Of a stretch of 64,000 nt of DNA, positions 1 to 9,760 are shown in pieces (positions within the stretch are counted from its first letter, which is position 1; each line of letters opens with the position of its first letter). Where the stretch lies: positions 310,001 through 374,000 of the forward strand of contig NZ_JAKZAI010000003.1 in assembly GCF_023156235.1 (NCBI RefSeq), in the 5' to 3' direction. The position numbers were made by a program, and so were the translations under genes. This DNA is from Marinobacter goseongensis. Lineage in GTDB: Bacteria; Pseudomonadota; Gammaproteobacteria; Pseudomonadales; Oleiphilaceae. The notes beneath the pieces are model-generated. The model made no database searches. It was not told the origin of the DNA and saw only the letters and a program-made list of their open reading frames with translations.

Positions 1-2581
<2,581 letters not shown>

Positions 2582-2613
2582 GAAACCTCCGTCGCGTTTC
2601 AATTCAGTCTTTT

Positions 2614-2631
2614 TTACGTTCGTTACGTTCG
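2614..2631. repeat. tandem 9-bp direct repeat upstream of rapA
   Basis: TTACGTTCG occurs twice back to back, 33 bases before the rapA start and in the short gap between rapA and cysZ. It lies where the rapA promoter should be. It could be a slippage product or a small regulator site; nothing else supports a function. Confidence 0.4.
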
Positions 2632-2649
2632 TGACCGTGGTCAGTGCCA

Positions 2650-3408
2650 CTACTTGAGTGGTTTGAGGTCGGTGCCGTTCTCGTGAACCCAGTAGGCCGC
2701 CGCGCCACACACGGCCGCGGGCACCACCACCAGGTTCAGCACCGGCACCATGGCCGCCAATGCTACCGGCATTCCGAACCCGAAGGCCGACAGCCGGGTA
2801 TCTCCCAGCAACCCGCGCAACGCCGGGAAACTGACCTTGTGGTTGTCAGCCGGGTAATCCACGTACTGCAGCGCCATCATCCAGCAGTTGAACGCAAACC
2901 AGAGCGCTGCGGCCACCAGATTCACCACCGGTATCAGCCCGAGAATCAGCAGGCCGATGGCCCGCGGCAGGTAATAGAGGATTTTCTGCACCTCACGCCA
3001 GAGCGCGCGGGGAATATCGCGGATGATCTGCCCCCAGCTGTCGTCGGTGCTGACCTCCTGGCCGGTCAGGTGTTTTTCCGTGAGCTCGGCCAGATAGCCG
3101 TAGAAAGGAGAGCCAATCAGGTTTGCCAGAATGACGAACCCGTAGGCCAGCATCAGCAGGATCACCACGCCGTAGAGCATCCAGAACAGCCAGTCCAGGC
3201 TTTGCAGCCAGGCCCAGTCCGGCAGCCACCCCATGGCCGCAGCGATCATCCCGGCAAACAGTTCCGCCAGGAAATAGAACAACAGGCCGAATAACAGCAC
3301 GTTGATCACCAGGGGAATAATCACGAACAAGCGCAGGCCGGGCTGACGTATCAGCCGGAATCCCTCGCCGAGGTAGCCCAGGCCACGAAAAAAGTTACCC
3401 TTCAACAT
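2650..3408 (-). CDS. cysZ: CysZ-like sulfate transporter / EI24-domain membrane protein
   Basis: Inner-membrane protein of the CysZ family, which takes up sulfate for cysteine synthesis. The product is 252 residues, against 253 in E. coli. Visible family marks are the N-terminal RGLGYLGEGFRLIRQPGLRLF block, several hydrophobic helices, the central YLPRAIGLLILGLIPVVNLV stretch and the YPADNHK and VVPAAVCGAAAYWV motifs. An upstream TTG and an ATG at 3417 are possible starts; ATG 3408 was chosen because a GGAGG lies 11 bases upstream, whereas the same site is only two bases from 3417. It is divergent from the VanZ-like gene. No other sulfur gene is adjacent, so substrate is by family only. Confidence 0.85.
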   Translation of the reverse strand: MLKGNFFRGLGYLGEGFRLIRQPGLRLFVIIPLVINVLLFGLLFYFLAELFAGMIAAAMGWLPDWAWLQSLDWLFWMLYGVVILLMLAYGFVILANLIGSPFYGYLAELTEKHLTGQEVSTDDSWGQIIRDIPRALWREVQKILYYLPRAIGLLILGLIPVVNLVAAALWFAFNCWMMALQYVDYPADNHKVSFPALRGLLGDTRLSAFGFGMPVALAAMVPVLNLVVVPAAVCGAAAYWVHENGTDLKPLK

Positions 3409-3504
3409 AGGTGGCATTACCTCCGCTTCAATGACAGTGACGGGGCGCAAAGCATATCATGTTGCCTCACTCACCACAGCCCGAGGGCCACCCGGATTCC
3501 ACCG

Positions 3505-3918
3505 ATGGACACACTCAAGCGCCAGCTGGCACGAATTCTCGATTGCCAGCCCCTGTGGCGGACCGCCCTGCTGATCTCCGTGGTCGCTATTCTGTACCTG
3601 GCCACCACCAGCGATCCTTACCCGGTACCCGCATCCAGCTACGACAAGGTGAATCACCTGATTGCCTTTGCCGAACTGACCTTGTTGTCACGGCTGGCCT
3701 GGCCACAGACCCATCCAATCCGGTTCATCCCGCTGCTGATTGCGTTCGGATTGCTGATCGAAGTTATTCAGTCGCAACTGCCCTACCGTGATTTCTCCCT
3801 TGCGGATGTGGTCGCAGATGCCGTCGGGGTCGCCATTGGCTTGCTGCCCTGGCCCGGTCTGCCCCGGTGGAAGACCACCGGTAACGCCACCCAAAACCGG
3901 ATGTGCGAGAAACGCTAA
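3505..3918 (+). CDS. VanZ-like membrane protein
   Basis: Small integral membrane protein of 137 residues with three to four hydrophobic segments (about residues 18-35, 55-70, 75-95 and 105-120). The motif DKVNHLIAFAELTLL followed by a helix and an FSLADVVADAVGVAIG segment is the VanZ-like pattern (D-K-x-x-H ... D-x-x-x-N/D-x-x-G). The name comes from a teicoplanin-resistance accessory gene, but most bacterial members are of unknown role and nothing here links it to antibiotics. No strong ribosome-binding site is visible. The last codons contain the first of three TGTGCGA direct repeats. Confidence 0.7.
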   Translation: MDTLKRQLARILDCQPLWRTALLISVVAILYLATTSDPYPVPASSYDKVNHLIAFAELTLLSRLAWPQTHPIRFIPLLIAFGLLIEVIQSQLPYRDFSLADVVADAVGVAIGLLPWPGLPRWKTTGNATQNRMCEKR

Positions 3919-3955
3919 AAATCGTGTGCGATATCTCTCACAAGACTGTGCGAGA
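3902..3955. repeat. three spaced TGTGCGA direct repeats
   Basis: TGTGCGAGA at 3902-3910, TGTGCGATA at 3925-3933 and TGTGCGAGA at 3947-3955 are spaced 23 and 22 bases apart, close to two helical turns. The second and third copies flank a TCTC...GAGA dyad. They lie at the end of the VanZ-like gene and about 150-200 bases before the proposed small RNA start. An array of regulator sites is possible. The stretch 3956-4039 is AT-rich with no gene. Confidence 0.45.
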
Positions 3956-4039
3956 TTTCTGAAACATTGTGTAAGCTCTTCGGCTCCCGCCAATCTAAAA
4001 ATTCACAACATATTGATTTGTATATTTTATTTTTGTAAC

Positions 4040-4081
4040 AACCTGTGTCATTGCCAAAATGATGAATATTGGTCACAGGTT
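4040..4081. promoter_or_regulatory. long inverted repeat upstream of the small RNA promoter
   Basis: AACCTGTG (4040-4047) and CACAGGTT (4074-4081) form a perfect 8-bp inverted repeat, with a nested CCAA...TTGG pair between the arms. The right arm ends 14 bases before the extended -10 hexamer of the small RNA. This is the expected place for an activator site. It does not match the GacA consensus (TGTAAG-N6-CTTACA) well, so the binding protein is unknown. Confidence 0.4.
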
Positions 4082-4095
4082 TGTCAGATCAGGAT

Positions 4096-4104
4096 TGCTA
4101 TAGT
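4096..4104 (+). promoter_or_regulatory. extended -10 promoter element for the small RNA
   Basis: TGCTATAGT gives a TGn extension plus a TATAGT hexamer (4099-4104). No good -35 hexamer sits 16-18 bases upstream, which fits an activator-dependent promoter using the inverted repeat just upstream. Transcription would begin near 4111. Confidence 0.45.
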
Positions 4105-4110
4105 GGATTC

Positions 4111-4342
4111 GTCAGGGATGACAGGGAAATGGACGACGCACTGGACGCACCCCGGCATTGGATGCAGGGAGAGGCAAGGACACAGGGACGCCTCGCTTAA
4201 AGGATAATTATTCGGATCGCCGGCTCGGAGGCTGGCACCAAGGAGCGGCTCAAGGATAACGCAACACGGCAGTTGCACACATCGCACGGATGCGACGACC
4301 TGTTCCGAAAAGGGCAGCACACGGGTTGCCCTTTATTTTTTT
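4111..4342 (+). ncRNA. probable CsrB/RsmX-Y-Z-type CsrA-sequestering small RNA
   Basis: A gene-free stretch of about 230 bases carries 14 GGA triplets between 4116 and 4290 (at 4116, 4125, 4131, 4143, 4160, 4168, 4178, 4186, 4202, 4214, 4227, 4242, 4254, 4288), many in an AGGGA, AAGGA or ATGGA context. Several sit in hairpin loops: GCCGGC-TCGGAG-GCTGGC and CGCA-CGGA-TGCG. It ends in a strong intrinsic terminator and is preceded by an extended -10 element. Repeated loop-exposed GGA is the signature of RNAs that titrate CsrA/RsmA. No open reading frame with a ribosome-binding site fits the interval. The 3' end overlaps the convergent methyltransferase gene by ten bases. The 5' end is inferred from the promoter and the family assignment from motif density. 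Confidence 0.72.
4309..4342 (+). terminator. intrinsic terminator of the small RNA
   Basis: AAAGGGCA (4309-4316) pairs with TGCCCTTT (4327-4334) around a 10-base loop, followed by seven uninterrupted T (4336-4342). The U-tract is on the plus strand only, so it serves the small RNA; it overlaps the stop codon of the convergent methyltransferase gene. Confidence 0.85.
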
Positions 4343-5007
4343 GCGGTTGCCATTTCGCCAGCCACCCGATAGATCCTCACCTGATTGAACTCCTCGAACT
4401 CATTGAGATCCGGCCAGGTCCGGCCTTCGATCACCGCAAGCCGCTGATAATGGTCATCGCCCAGATCCCGCAACCGGGAATCCGCCAGCAGTACTTCCGG
4501 GGCCGCTGCCCTGAACGCCTGCAATAACGGCCGGTTGTTAGGATCGTAGAGCACGTCCGCCGCGGTGATCAGATCAACGGTTGCGGATCGTTGCCGCCAA
4601 TCCGCACACAAGGTCACCGACACCCCATTCAGCCGGGCGTTGGCCGCAGCAGCATCCAGCGCAGCCGGGTCGATATCACAGGCAATTGCCTCCGCCGCAC
4701 CGGCGATGGCGGCCGCAATCGCGACCACGCCGGATCCGGAGCCAAAATCCAGCACCCGCTTGCCCGCCACCTGGTGCGGATTCGAAAGGATCCACTGGGC
4801 GAGCACCTGTCCACTGGCCCAACAAAAGGACCAGTACGCCGGCTCACCGACTACCGCCTGGGCCTCCTCATGACTCAGCGGCCCCTCCAGCACCGCAGGA
4901 TCAAACAGATGCAAACCGATATCCGGACACCCGGCCGGCCGGGTCACCGCGACACGGCCACGGCTGAGGGTTTTCTGCAAATGGTGGTCAAGCTGCTGCT
5001 GATTCAT
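4333..5007 (-). CDS. class I SAM-dependent methyltransferase, protein-lysine (ETFB-KMT-like) type
   Basis: Rossmann-fold methyltransferase of 224 residues. The SAM-binding motif I is VLDFGSGSGVVAIAAA, with the acidic post-I residue in ACDIDPAAL and a DVLYDPNN segment like the D-x-L-Y motif of the METTL20/ETFB-lysine methyltransferase and Nnt1-type families. The upstream EPAYWSFCWASGQVLAQWIL block matches the W-x-x-x-W-x-S-G-x-x-L region of the same group. The substrate is unknown; a protein lysine is the best guess. ATG 5007 was chosen over the GTG one codon earlier because of a GGAG five bases upstream. It runs convergent with the small RNA. Confidence 0.75.
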   Translation of the reverse strand: MNQQQLDHHLQKTLSRGRVAVTRPAGCPDIGLHLFDPAVLEGPLSHEEAQAVVGEPAYWSFCWASGQVLAQWILSNPHQVAGKRVLDFGSGSGVVAIAAAIAGAAEAIACDIDPAALDAAAANARLNGVSVTLCADWRQRSATVDLITAADVLYDPNNRPLLQAFRAAAPEVLLADSRLRDLGDDHYQRLAVIEGRTWPDLNEFEEFNQVRIYRVAGEMATAKK

Positions 5008-5095
5008 CACATCTCCGGGCCGGCCTGTAAACGAGCATAAAAACAGTGTCTTCGTTATACTGCAAACTCATTTTTTTCACGATCTTGGCACCTCA

Positions 5096-6190
5096 ATGGC
5101 CTCCAGACCCGACACCGACGACTTCCTGTCCCTTTTCCTGAACGACATTCCGCTGATGGACGTGCGGGCACCGGTTGAGTTCAGCAAGGGCAGCTTTCCC
5201 CGCGCCGAAAATGCGCCACTGATGAACGACGAAGAGCGTCATCGGATCGGTATCTGTTACAAGGAAAAAGGACAGGACCGGGCCATCGAGCTGGGGCATC
5301 AATTAGTGACCGGCGACATCAAGGCCCAGCGAATCGAGGCCTGGAAACGCTTTATTGCCAGCTACCCCCAGGGCTACCTGTTCTGTTTCCGTGGTGGTTT
5401 GCGATCACGACTGACCCAACAATGGATTCGGGACGCGGGCATTGACTACCCGCTGGTCAAAGGCGGCTATAAAGCGCTGCGCCGGTTCCTCATCGACAGC
5501 CTCGCAGCGCTGATCACCTCATCGGATTTCCGCATTCTCAGCGGGCGGACTGGCACCGGGAAAACCCGGGTGCTGCAACAACTGCCCAACCCGGTGGATC
5601 TCGAGGGACTGGCCAATCACCGCGGATCCAGCTTCGGCCGGCAAGTCACACCTCAGCCCTCCCAGATCGACTTCGAGAACCGACTGGCCGTGGCCATGCT
5701 CAAGGCCACCCATCGGGTTGGCGGTCCGATTTATCTGGAAGACGAGAGTCGCCTGGTTGGGCGCTGCGCGCTGCCGGATACGCTCAGACAGCGGATGTCC
5801 GAGGCACCGCTGATGGTGCTTGAGCAGCCTATGGAAGAGCGCATCAGTATTATTCGCGAGGACTATGTGGAGATCATGCTGGCCGATTACTCCGCCCGCG
5901 ACGGCGAGGTGGCGGGTTGGCAGAATTTCCAGGATTACCTGCTCAGCGCACTGGACCGGATCCGGAAACGGCTGGGCGGCGAACGCCACCAGCAATTGCG
6001 AAACCGGATGGTCGCCGCCCTTGATCAACAGCAGCACAACGGCGACACCAGCGGCCATAATGAGTGGATCCGCGCACTGCTGGAGGAATACTACGACCCG
6101 ATGTATGACTATCAGCTCCGCCAGAAAGAAGGCCGTATTGTGGTCCAGGGCGATCCGGCCACTATCGTCGATTGGGCCAATCAATGTTAG
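5096..6190 (+). CDS. mnmH: tRNA 2-selenouridine synthase MnmH (SelU)
   Basis: Converts 2-thiouridine at the wobble base of Lys, Glu and Gln tRNAs to 2-selenouridine through a geranylated intermediate. The 364-residue product has an N-terminal rhodanese domain with catalytic Cys97 in FCFRGGLRSR, then a P-loop domain with Walker A GRTGTGKT (150-157). Length and order match the family. The enzyme needs selenophosphate from SelD, which is not in this window. A TATACT hexamer lies 35-40 bases upstream of the ATG but has no clear -35, and no strong ribosome-binding site is seen. Confidence 0.93.
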   Translation: MASRPDTDDFLSLFLNDIPLMDVRAPVEFSKGSFPRAENAPLMNDEERHRIGICYKEKGQDRAIELGHQLVTGDIKAQRIEAWKRFIASYPQGYLFCFRGGLRSRLTQQWIRDAGIDYPLVKGGYKALRRFLIDSLAALITSSDFRILSGRTGTGKTRVLQQLPNPVDLEGLANHRGSSFGRQVTPQPSQIDFENRLAVAMLKATHRVGGPIYLEDESRLVGRCALPDTLRQRMSEAPLMVLEQPMEERISIIREDYVEIMLADYSARDGEVAGWQNFQDYLLSALDRIRKRLGGERHQQLRNRMVAALDQQQHNGDTSGHNEWIRALLEEYYDPMYDYQLRQKEGRIVVQGDPATIVDWANQC

Positions 6191-6313
6191 TTTGTGCTCG
6201 AAACCGGAAAAGACCTGAAAGTGTCTTGCGAGTTGGATACGCTTCGGCTTTGCTGTAAACACAAGTCTGTCATCAACCACTTGATAATCTGACGAAGAGC
6301 AAGGAGTACCCGA

Positions 6314-7174
6314 ATGGAAGAGTTGTTTGGAGCGAATGGGCGCGCGTCCGAGATCGTGGATCAGGCCATCACCCTGGTCATGACCTACGCCCCCAAGGTT
6401 GTCCTCGCCATAGTGACATTGCTGGTCGGTCTCTGGCTGATCAAGCGATTTGTCGGCGTGATCGACAAGAAACTCGGGGAAAAAGACCCGTCACTGAACA
6501 AGTTCGTCTGCGGCCTGACGGGCGCCCTTCTGAAAATCATGCTGATCATCTCAGCCGCCTCCATGATCGGCATCGCCACCACCTCATTCATTGCAGTGAT
6601 CGGTGCTGCCGGTCTCGCGGTGGGCCTGGCCTTGCAGGGCAGCCTGTCCAACTTTGCCGGTGGCGTACTGATTCTGATCTTCAAACCCTTCAAGGTGGGT
6701 GACACCATTGAAGCACAGGGCCACCTTGGTGCCGTTGCCGAAATCAGCATTCTGTATACCATCGTGAACACCTTCGACAATCGCCGTATCGTGATCCCCA
6801 ACGGCAGCCTGTCCAACGCCACCCTGGTCAACGTCAGCATCTACGAGAAACGTCGCTGCGACATGACCTTCGGGATTCATTACGACGACGATATCGACAC
6901 CGCCAAGGCCATCTGCAGGCGCCTGTACCAGGAAGATGAGCGCTCGCTGATGGATCCGCCACCGCGCATCTGCGTGGGCAGCCTGGGCGACAACTCCGTC
7001 AACATCATGTTCCGCGCATGGGTGGCCACCGACGACCTGTGGCCGTACTACTGGGACATGCAGGAAAAGGTCAAGAAGGCATTCGATGCTGAAGGCCTCA
7101 CCATTCCGTTCCCTCAGCGCGATGTGCACGTTTACAACCACAGTGGAGCGGAAGCGGGACAAACGTCTCAATAA
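6314..7174 (+). CDS. mscS: small-conductance mechanosensitive channel MscS
   Basis: Inner-membrane channel that opens under hypo-osmotic tension. The 286-residue product has E. coli MscS size and three N-terminal helices (about residues 24-47, 70-90, 92-120). The pore helix AAGLAVGLALQGSLSNFAGG carries the glycine/alanine packing pattern and is followed by FKPFKVGDTIE, the start of the beta domain, and NTFDNRRIVIPNG. The C-terminal cytosolic vestibule ends near FPQRDVHVYN. AAGGAG precedes the ATG by eight bases. It stands alone and is probably monocistronic. Confidence 0.92.
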   Translation: MEELFGANGRASEIVDQAITLVMTYAPKVVLAIVTLLVGLWLIKRFVGVIDKKLGEKDPSLNKFVCGLTGALLKIMLIISAASMIGIATTSFIAVIGAAGLAVGLALQGSLSNFAGGVLILIFKPFKVGDTIEAQGHLGAVAEISILYTIVNTFDNRRIVIPNGSLSNATLVNVSIYEKRRCDMTFGIHYDDDIDTAKAICRRLYQEDERSLMDPPPRICVGSLGDNSVNIMFRAWVATDDLWPYYWDMQEKVKKAFDAEGLTIPFPQRDVHVYNHSGAEAGQTSQ

Positions 7175-7223
7175 TACGTTTGCTTACTCGCATTCTTCAC
7201 AGGCTCAACTAAGCTGACGTTAA

Positions 7224-7254
7224 TGGTGCCTGCCAGCCCTTCCGGCAGGCACCA
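7224..7254. repeat. strong hairpin between mscS and the YbaK-domain gene
   Basis: TGGTGCCTGCC pairs with GGCAGGCACCA around a nine-base loop. There is no U-tract after it on either strand, so it is not a classical intrinsic terminator, but it may still end or stabilise the mscS transcript. Confidence 0.5.
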
Positions 7255-7326
7255 GGCCATTGGGGCCAGACACAGAACAATCATCGGCCTCAGTCTCGCT
7301 GTCATTGCTGGTAGGAGGTTGTCACT

Positions 7327-7884
7327 ATGCCGGTACAGCAGTTGAAAGATTTCCTCGATCAGGCCGATGTGGAATACATGTGCCTGTCCCATCCCCCCGC
7401 GTTTACTGCCCAGGAACTCGCCCATCACGTCAAGATTGCCGGCGACCGGGTAGTGAAAACCGTCATTATTGAGCTGGACGGCAAGATGACCATGCTGGTC
7501 ATGCCCGCCACCTGGCGCATCCGCTGGGATCGCCTGTCGCGCATTCTGGATACCGATTTCGTCGACCTGGCGGATGAGCAGGAGTTCCAGGATCGCTTCC
7601 CCGAGTGTGAAGTCGGCGCCATGCCACCGTTCGGCAACCTGTTCGGGATGTCGGTGTTTTGCGCGGAAGCTCTGACCGAACAGCCGGAACTGGCGTTTGC
7701 CGCCGGTAGCCACACCGAGTCGGTGCACATGAAAACCAGCGACTTTCTGACTCTGGTGCAACCCATGGTGCTCAACCAGGGGTTTGTGAAGCCCGGCGCG
7801 CAAAAGCCGGCGTGGCTGGTCAAAGGGCGCCGCCAACCGGATGAGCTACCCGGAGCCCGGGTATCCGGCCTGGCCGGTTACTGA
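7327..7884 (+). CDS. YbaK/aminoacyl-tRNA deacylase-domain protein
   Basis: The 185-residue product carries a YbaK/ProX-type editing domain, which hydrolyses mischarged aminoacyl-tRNA in trans. Supporting segments are the N-terminal EYMCLSHPPAFTAQELAHHV, the KTVIIELDGKMTMLVMPA strand pair (the lysine fits the conserved editing-site lysine) and GAMPPFGNLFGMSVF, the G-x-x-P/S-P-F-G motif. It is longer than E. coli YbaK by about 25 residues at the C-terminus, which is rich in Pro and Arg. AGGAGG lies eight bases before the ATG. Which tRNA it edits cannot be told from sequence. Confidence 0.8.
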   Translation: MPVQQLKDFLDQADVEYMCLSHPPAFTAQELAHHVKIAGDRVVKTVIIELDGKMTMLVMPATWRIRWDRLSRILDTDFVDLADEQEFQDRFPECEVGAMPPFGNLFGMSVFCAEALTEQPELAFAAGSHTESVHMKTSDFLTLVQPMVLNQGFVKPGAQKPAWLVKGRRQPDELPGARVSGLAGY

Positions 7885-7972
7885 ACCGGGCAAACCTGTC
7901 ACCGGCTTGATCCGGGCCGCTTGTCTGAAATCTTCCATCGCGTAAACTGGAAGCCTCAGACAGGAACCCGTT

Positions 7973-9268
7973 ATGACTCAAGCTTTTGACATAGTTGTTG
8001 TCGGTGCCGGCATGGTGGGGGCTGCCCTTGCCACCGGCCTTGGCCAGAATGGCTTTCGCGTTGCACTGGTGGACAAGCAAACGGCACCCCGCTACGACCC
8101 TGAGGCGCCGCCGGACATCCGGGTATCCGCCCTCAGCGCCGGCAGTGAACGCTACCTGCAACAATTGGGTGCCTGGCCTGAAATCATGGCGTTACGGGCA
8201 ACGGTGTATCGCCGCCTCGCGGTCTGGGATGAAACCCGCCATCCACTAAGCGCCCTGATCCCCCGCAAGCCCACCGAAGTGGTGTTCGACGCCACCCTAC
8301 TGGCCGCCAGCCACCTGGGCCATATTGTGGAAAACCGCATCACCCAGCAGGCCTTGTGGCAGTGCGCCGCGAACCAGCCGTCGGTGACCCTGATGCCGGG
8401 TACCGGCGTGACCGCGTTAAACAACGGCGACGACCGGGCCACGGTAACACTGGAGAATGGGGACACCCTGAGCTGCCAGCTGGTGATTGGTGCAGACGGT
8501 GGCCAGTCGCGCCTTCGCGAACTGGCCGGTATCGGCGTCACCCGGGACCAATATGCCCAGCAGGCCATGGTGATTTCCGCACGCTATGGCGGCCCGGTGG
8601 AGGACATCACCTGGCAGGCGTTCCACCCGTCCGGTCCCCGTGCCTTTTTACCCCTGCACAGTGCCGGGCCGGCGCACCCCGGCGAAAGTTGGGCCTCTCT
8701 GGTGTGGTACGATTCGCCGGAGGAACTGGCGCGATTGAAAGCCCTTGATAATGAGGCACTGATACTGGCGATCCAGCGGGGGTTTCCCGATGATCTGCCG
8801 CGGCTGACCCACATTGATACCCGGGCCAGCTTTCCCATCGCGCGGCAGCACGCCAAGCACTACCACAATGGCCGCGTGGTGCTGGTGGGCGATGCGGCCC
8901 ACACCATCAATCCGCTGGCCGGCCAGGGTGTGAACCTGGGCTTCCAGGACGCCGCTTGCCTGCAAACGATGATCCGCGAAGCCCACCGTGCCGGTGGTGA
9001 CCTTGCCCATCCGCTGTGGCTGGCCCGCTACGAGCAGCAACGGCGCCCGGCCAATCGCCGCATGATGCTGGCGATGGATGCCTTCTACCACCTGTTCAGC
9101 AACCGCATTCCACCGGTTCACCTGCTGCGCAACCTCGGCCTCGGCGCCGCCCGCGCCCTGCCCTTCGCCCGCAACCGCGTGGCCCGTTACGCCATGGGCA
9201 TTGACGAGGAACTGCCGGCGATGCTCAAACAGATCACGGCCCGCTTACCAGGGCTGAAACAGCTCTGA
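7973..9268 (+). CDS. UbiH/UbiF/VisC-family FAD-dependent hydroxylase
   Basis: Class A flavin monooxygenase of the ubiquinone-ring hydroxylase family, 431 residues. The dinucleotide fold GAGMVG is at residues 11-16, the DG motif at LVIGADGGQSRLRE, and the second FAD motif at GDAAHTINPLAGQGVNLGFQD. These place it with UbiH, UbiF, UbiI and UbiM; the ring position cannot be fixed without comparison, and the sequence leans to UbiF. It has an AGGA ribosome-binding site and is followed 29 bases later by the HIT gene in the same direction, so the two may be cotranscribed. Confidence 0.83.
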   Translation: MTQAFDIVVVGAGMVGAALATGLGQNGFRVALVDKQTAPRYDPEAPPDIRVSALSAGSERYLQQLGAWPEIMALRATVYRRLAVWDETRHPLSALIPRKPTEVVFDATLLAASHLGHIVENRITQQALWQCAANQPSVTLMPGTGVTALNNGDDRATVTLENGDTLSCQLVIGADGGQSRLRELAGIGVTRDQYAQQAMVISARYGGPVEDITWQAFHPSGPRAFLPLHSAGPAHPGESWASLVWYDSPEELARLKALDNEALILAIQRGFPDDLPRLTHIDTRASFPIARQHAKHYHNGRVVLVGDAAHTINPLAGQGVNLGFQDAACLQTMIREAHRAGGDLAHPLWLARYEQQRRPANRRMMLAMDAFYHLFSNRIPPVHLLRNLGLGAARALPFARNRVARYAMGIDEELPAMLKQITARLPGLKQL

Positions 9269-9297
9269 GTCCGGCACACAACCATCAAGGAGCCACC

Positions 9298-9663
9298 ATG
9301 TCAGACACCATTTTCACCAAGATCATCAACCGGGAGATTCCGGCAGACATTCTCTACGAGGACGACATCAGCCTGGCGTTCAGCGACATCAACCCCCAGG
9401 CTCCGGTGCACTTTCTGGTAATCCCGAAGAAGCCCATCGCCACGATCAATGACATCACCGAAGGCGATCGTGAGCTGGTGGGTCACCTGTATGTAGTGGC
9501 GGCGAAAATTGCCAGGGAAAAGGGCTTTGCGGACGACGGCTATCGCGTGGTGATGAACTGCGGCGAGAACGCCGGGCAGACGGTGTTTCACATCCATCTG
9601 CACGTGCTGGCCGGCAAGCCTCTGGGGTGGCCGCCTTATACGGACAAAATGAAGCAGGCCTGA
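9298..9663 (+). CDS. HIT-family nucleotide hydrolase (HinT-like)
   Basis: Purine nucleoside phosphoramidase of the histidine-triad family, 121 residues, the usual HinT length. The N-terminal SDTIFTKIINREIPADILYEDD block and the triad HIHLHVLAG near the C-terminus are diagnostic; the preceding NCGENAGQTVFH segment is typical too. AAGGAG lies five bases before the ATG. HinT proteins hydrolyse aminoacyl-adenylates and AMP-amidates; the physiological role here is open. Confidence 0.92.
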   Translation: MSDTIFTKIINREIPADILYEDDISLAFSDINPQAPVHFLVIPKKPIATINDITEGDRELVGHLYVVAAKIAREKGFADDGYRVVMNCGENAGQTVFHIHLHVLAGKPLGWPPYTDKMKQA

Positions 9664-9687
9664 TGGGGTTTTACCGTTTGGACTGAC

Positions 9688-9743
9688 CTTGGGGGAGGCA
9701 AACGCGGCTGTCTTTCTGTTTAGGACAGCGGCCGTCCCCCAAG
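9688..9743. repeat. nested inverted repeat between convergent HIT and phoU genes
   Basis: Outer arms CTTGGGGGA (9688-9696) and TCCCCCAAG (9735-9743) enclose an inner GCTGTC...GACAGC pair. The structure sits between convergent genes and probably separates their transcripts. No U-tract follows on either strand. Confidence 0.5.
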
Positions 9744-9760
9744 CTCAAAAGCCCGAAAAA

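Noticed and set aside
4040..4081. GacA upstream box for the small RNA
   Set aside because: Neither this inverted repeat nor the TGTAAG at about 3970 fits TGTAAG-N6-CTTACA with both halves, so I do not name it as a GacA site.
3788..4207. 139-codon plus-strand frame covering part of the small RNA
   Set aside because: Starts inside the VanZ-like gene in another frame, has no ribosome-binding site and no coding character in the AT-rich part; the GGA-rich RNA explains the region better.
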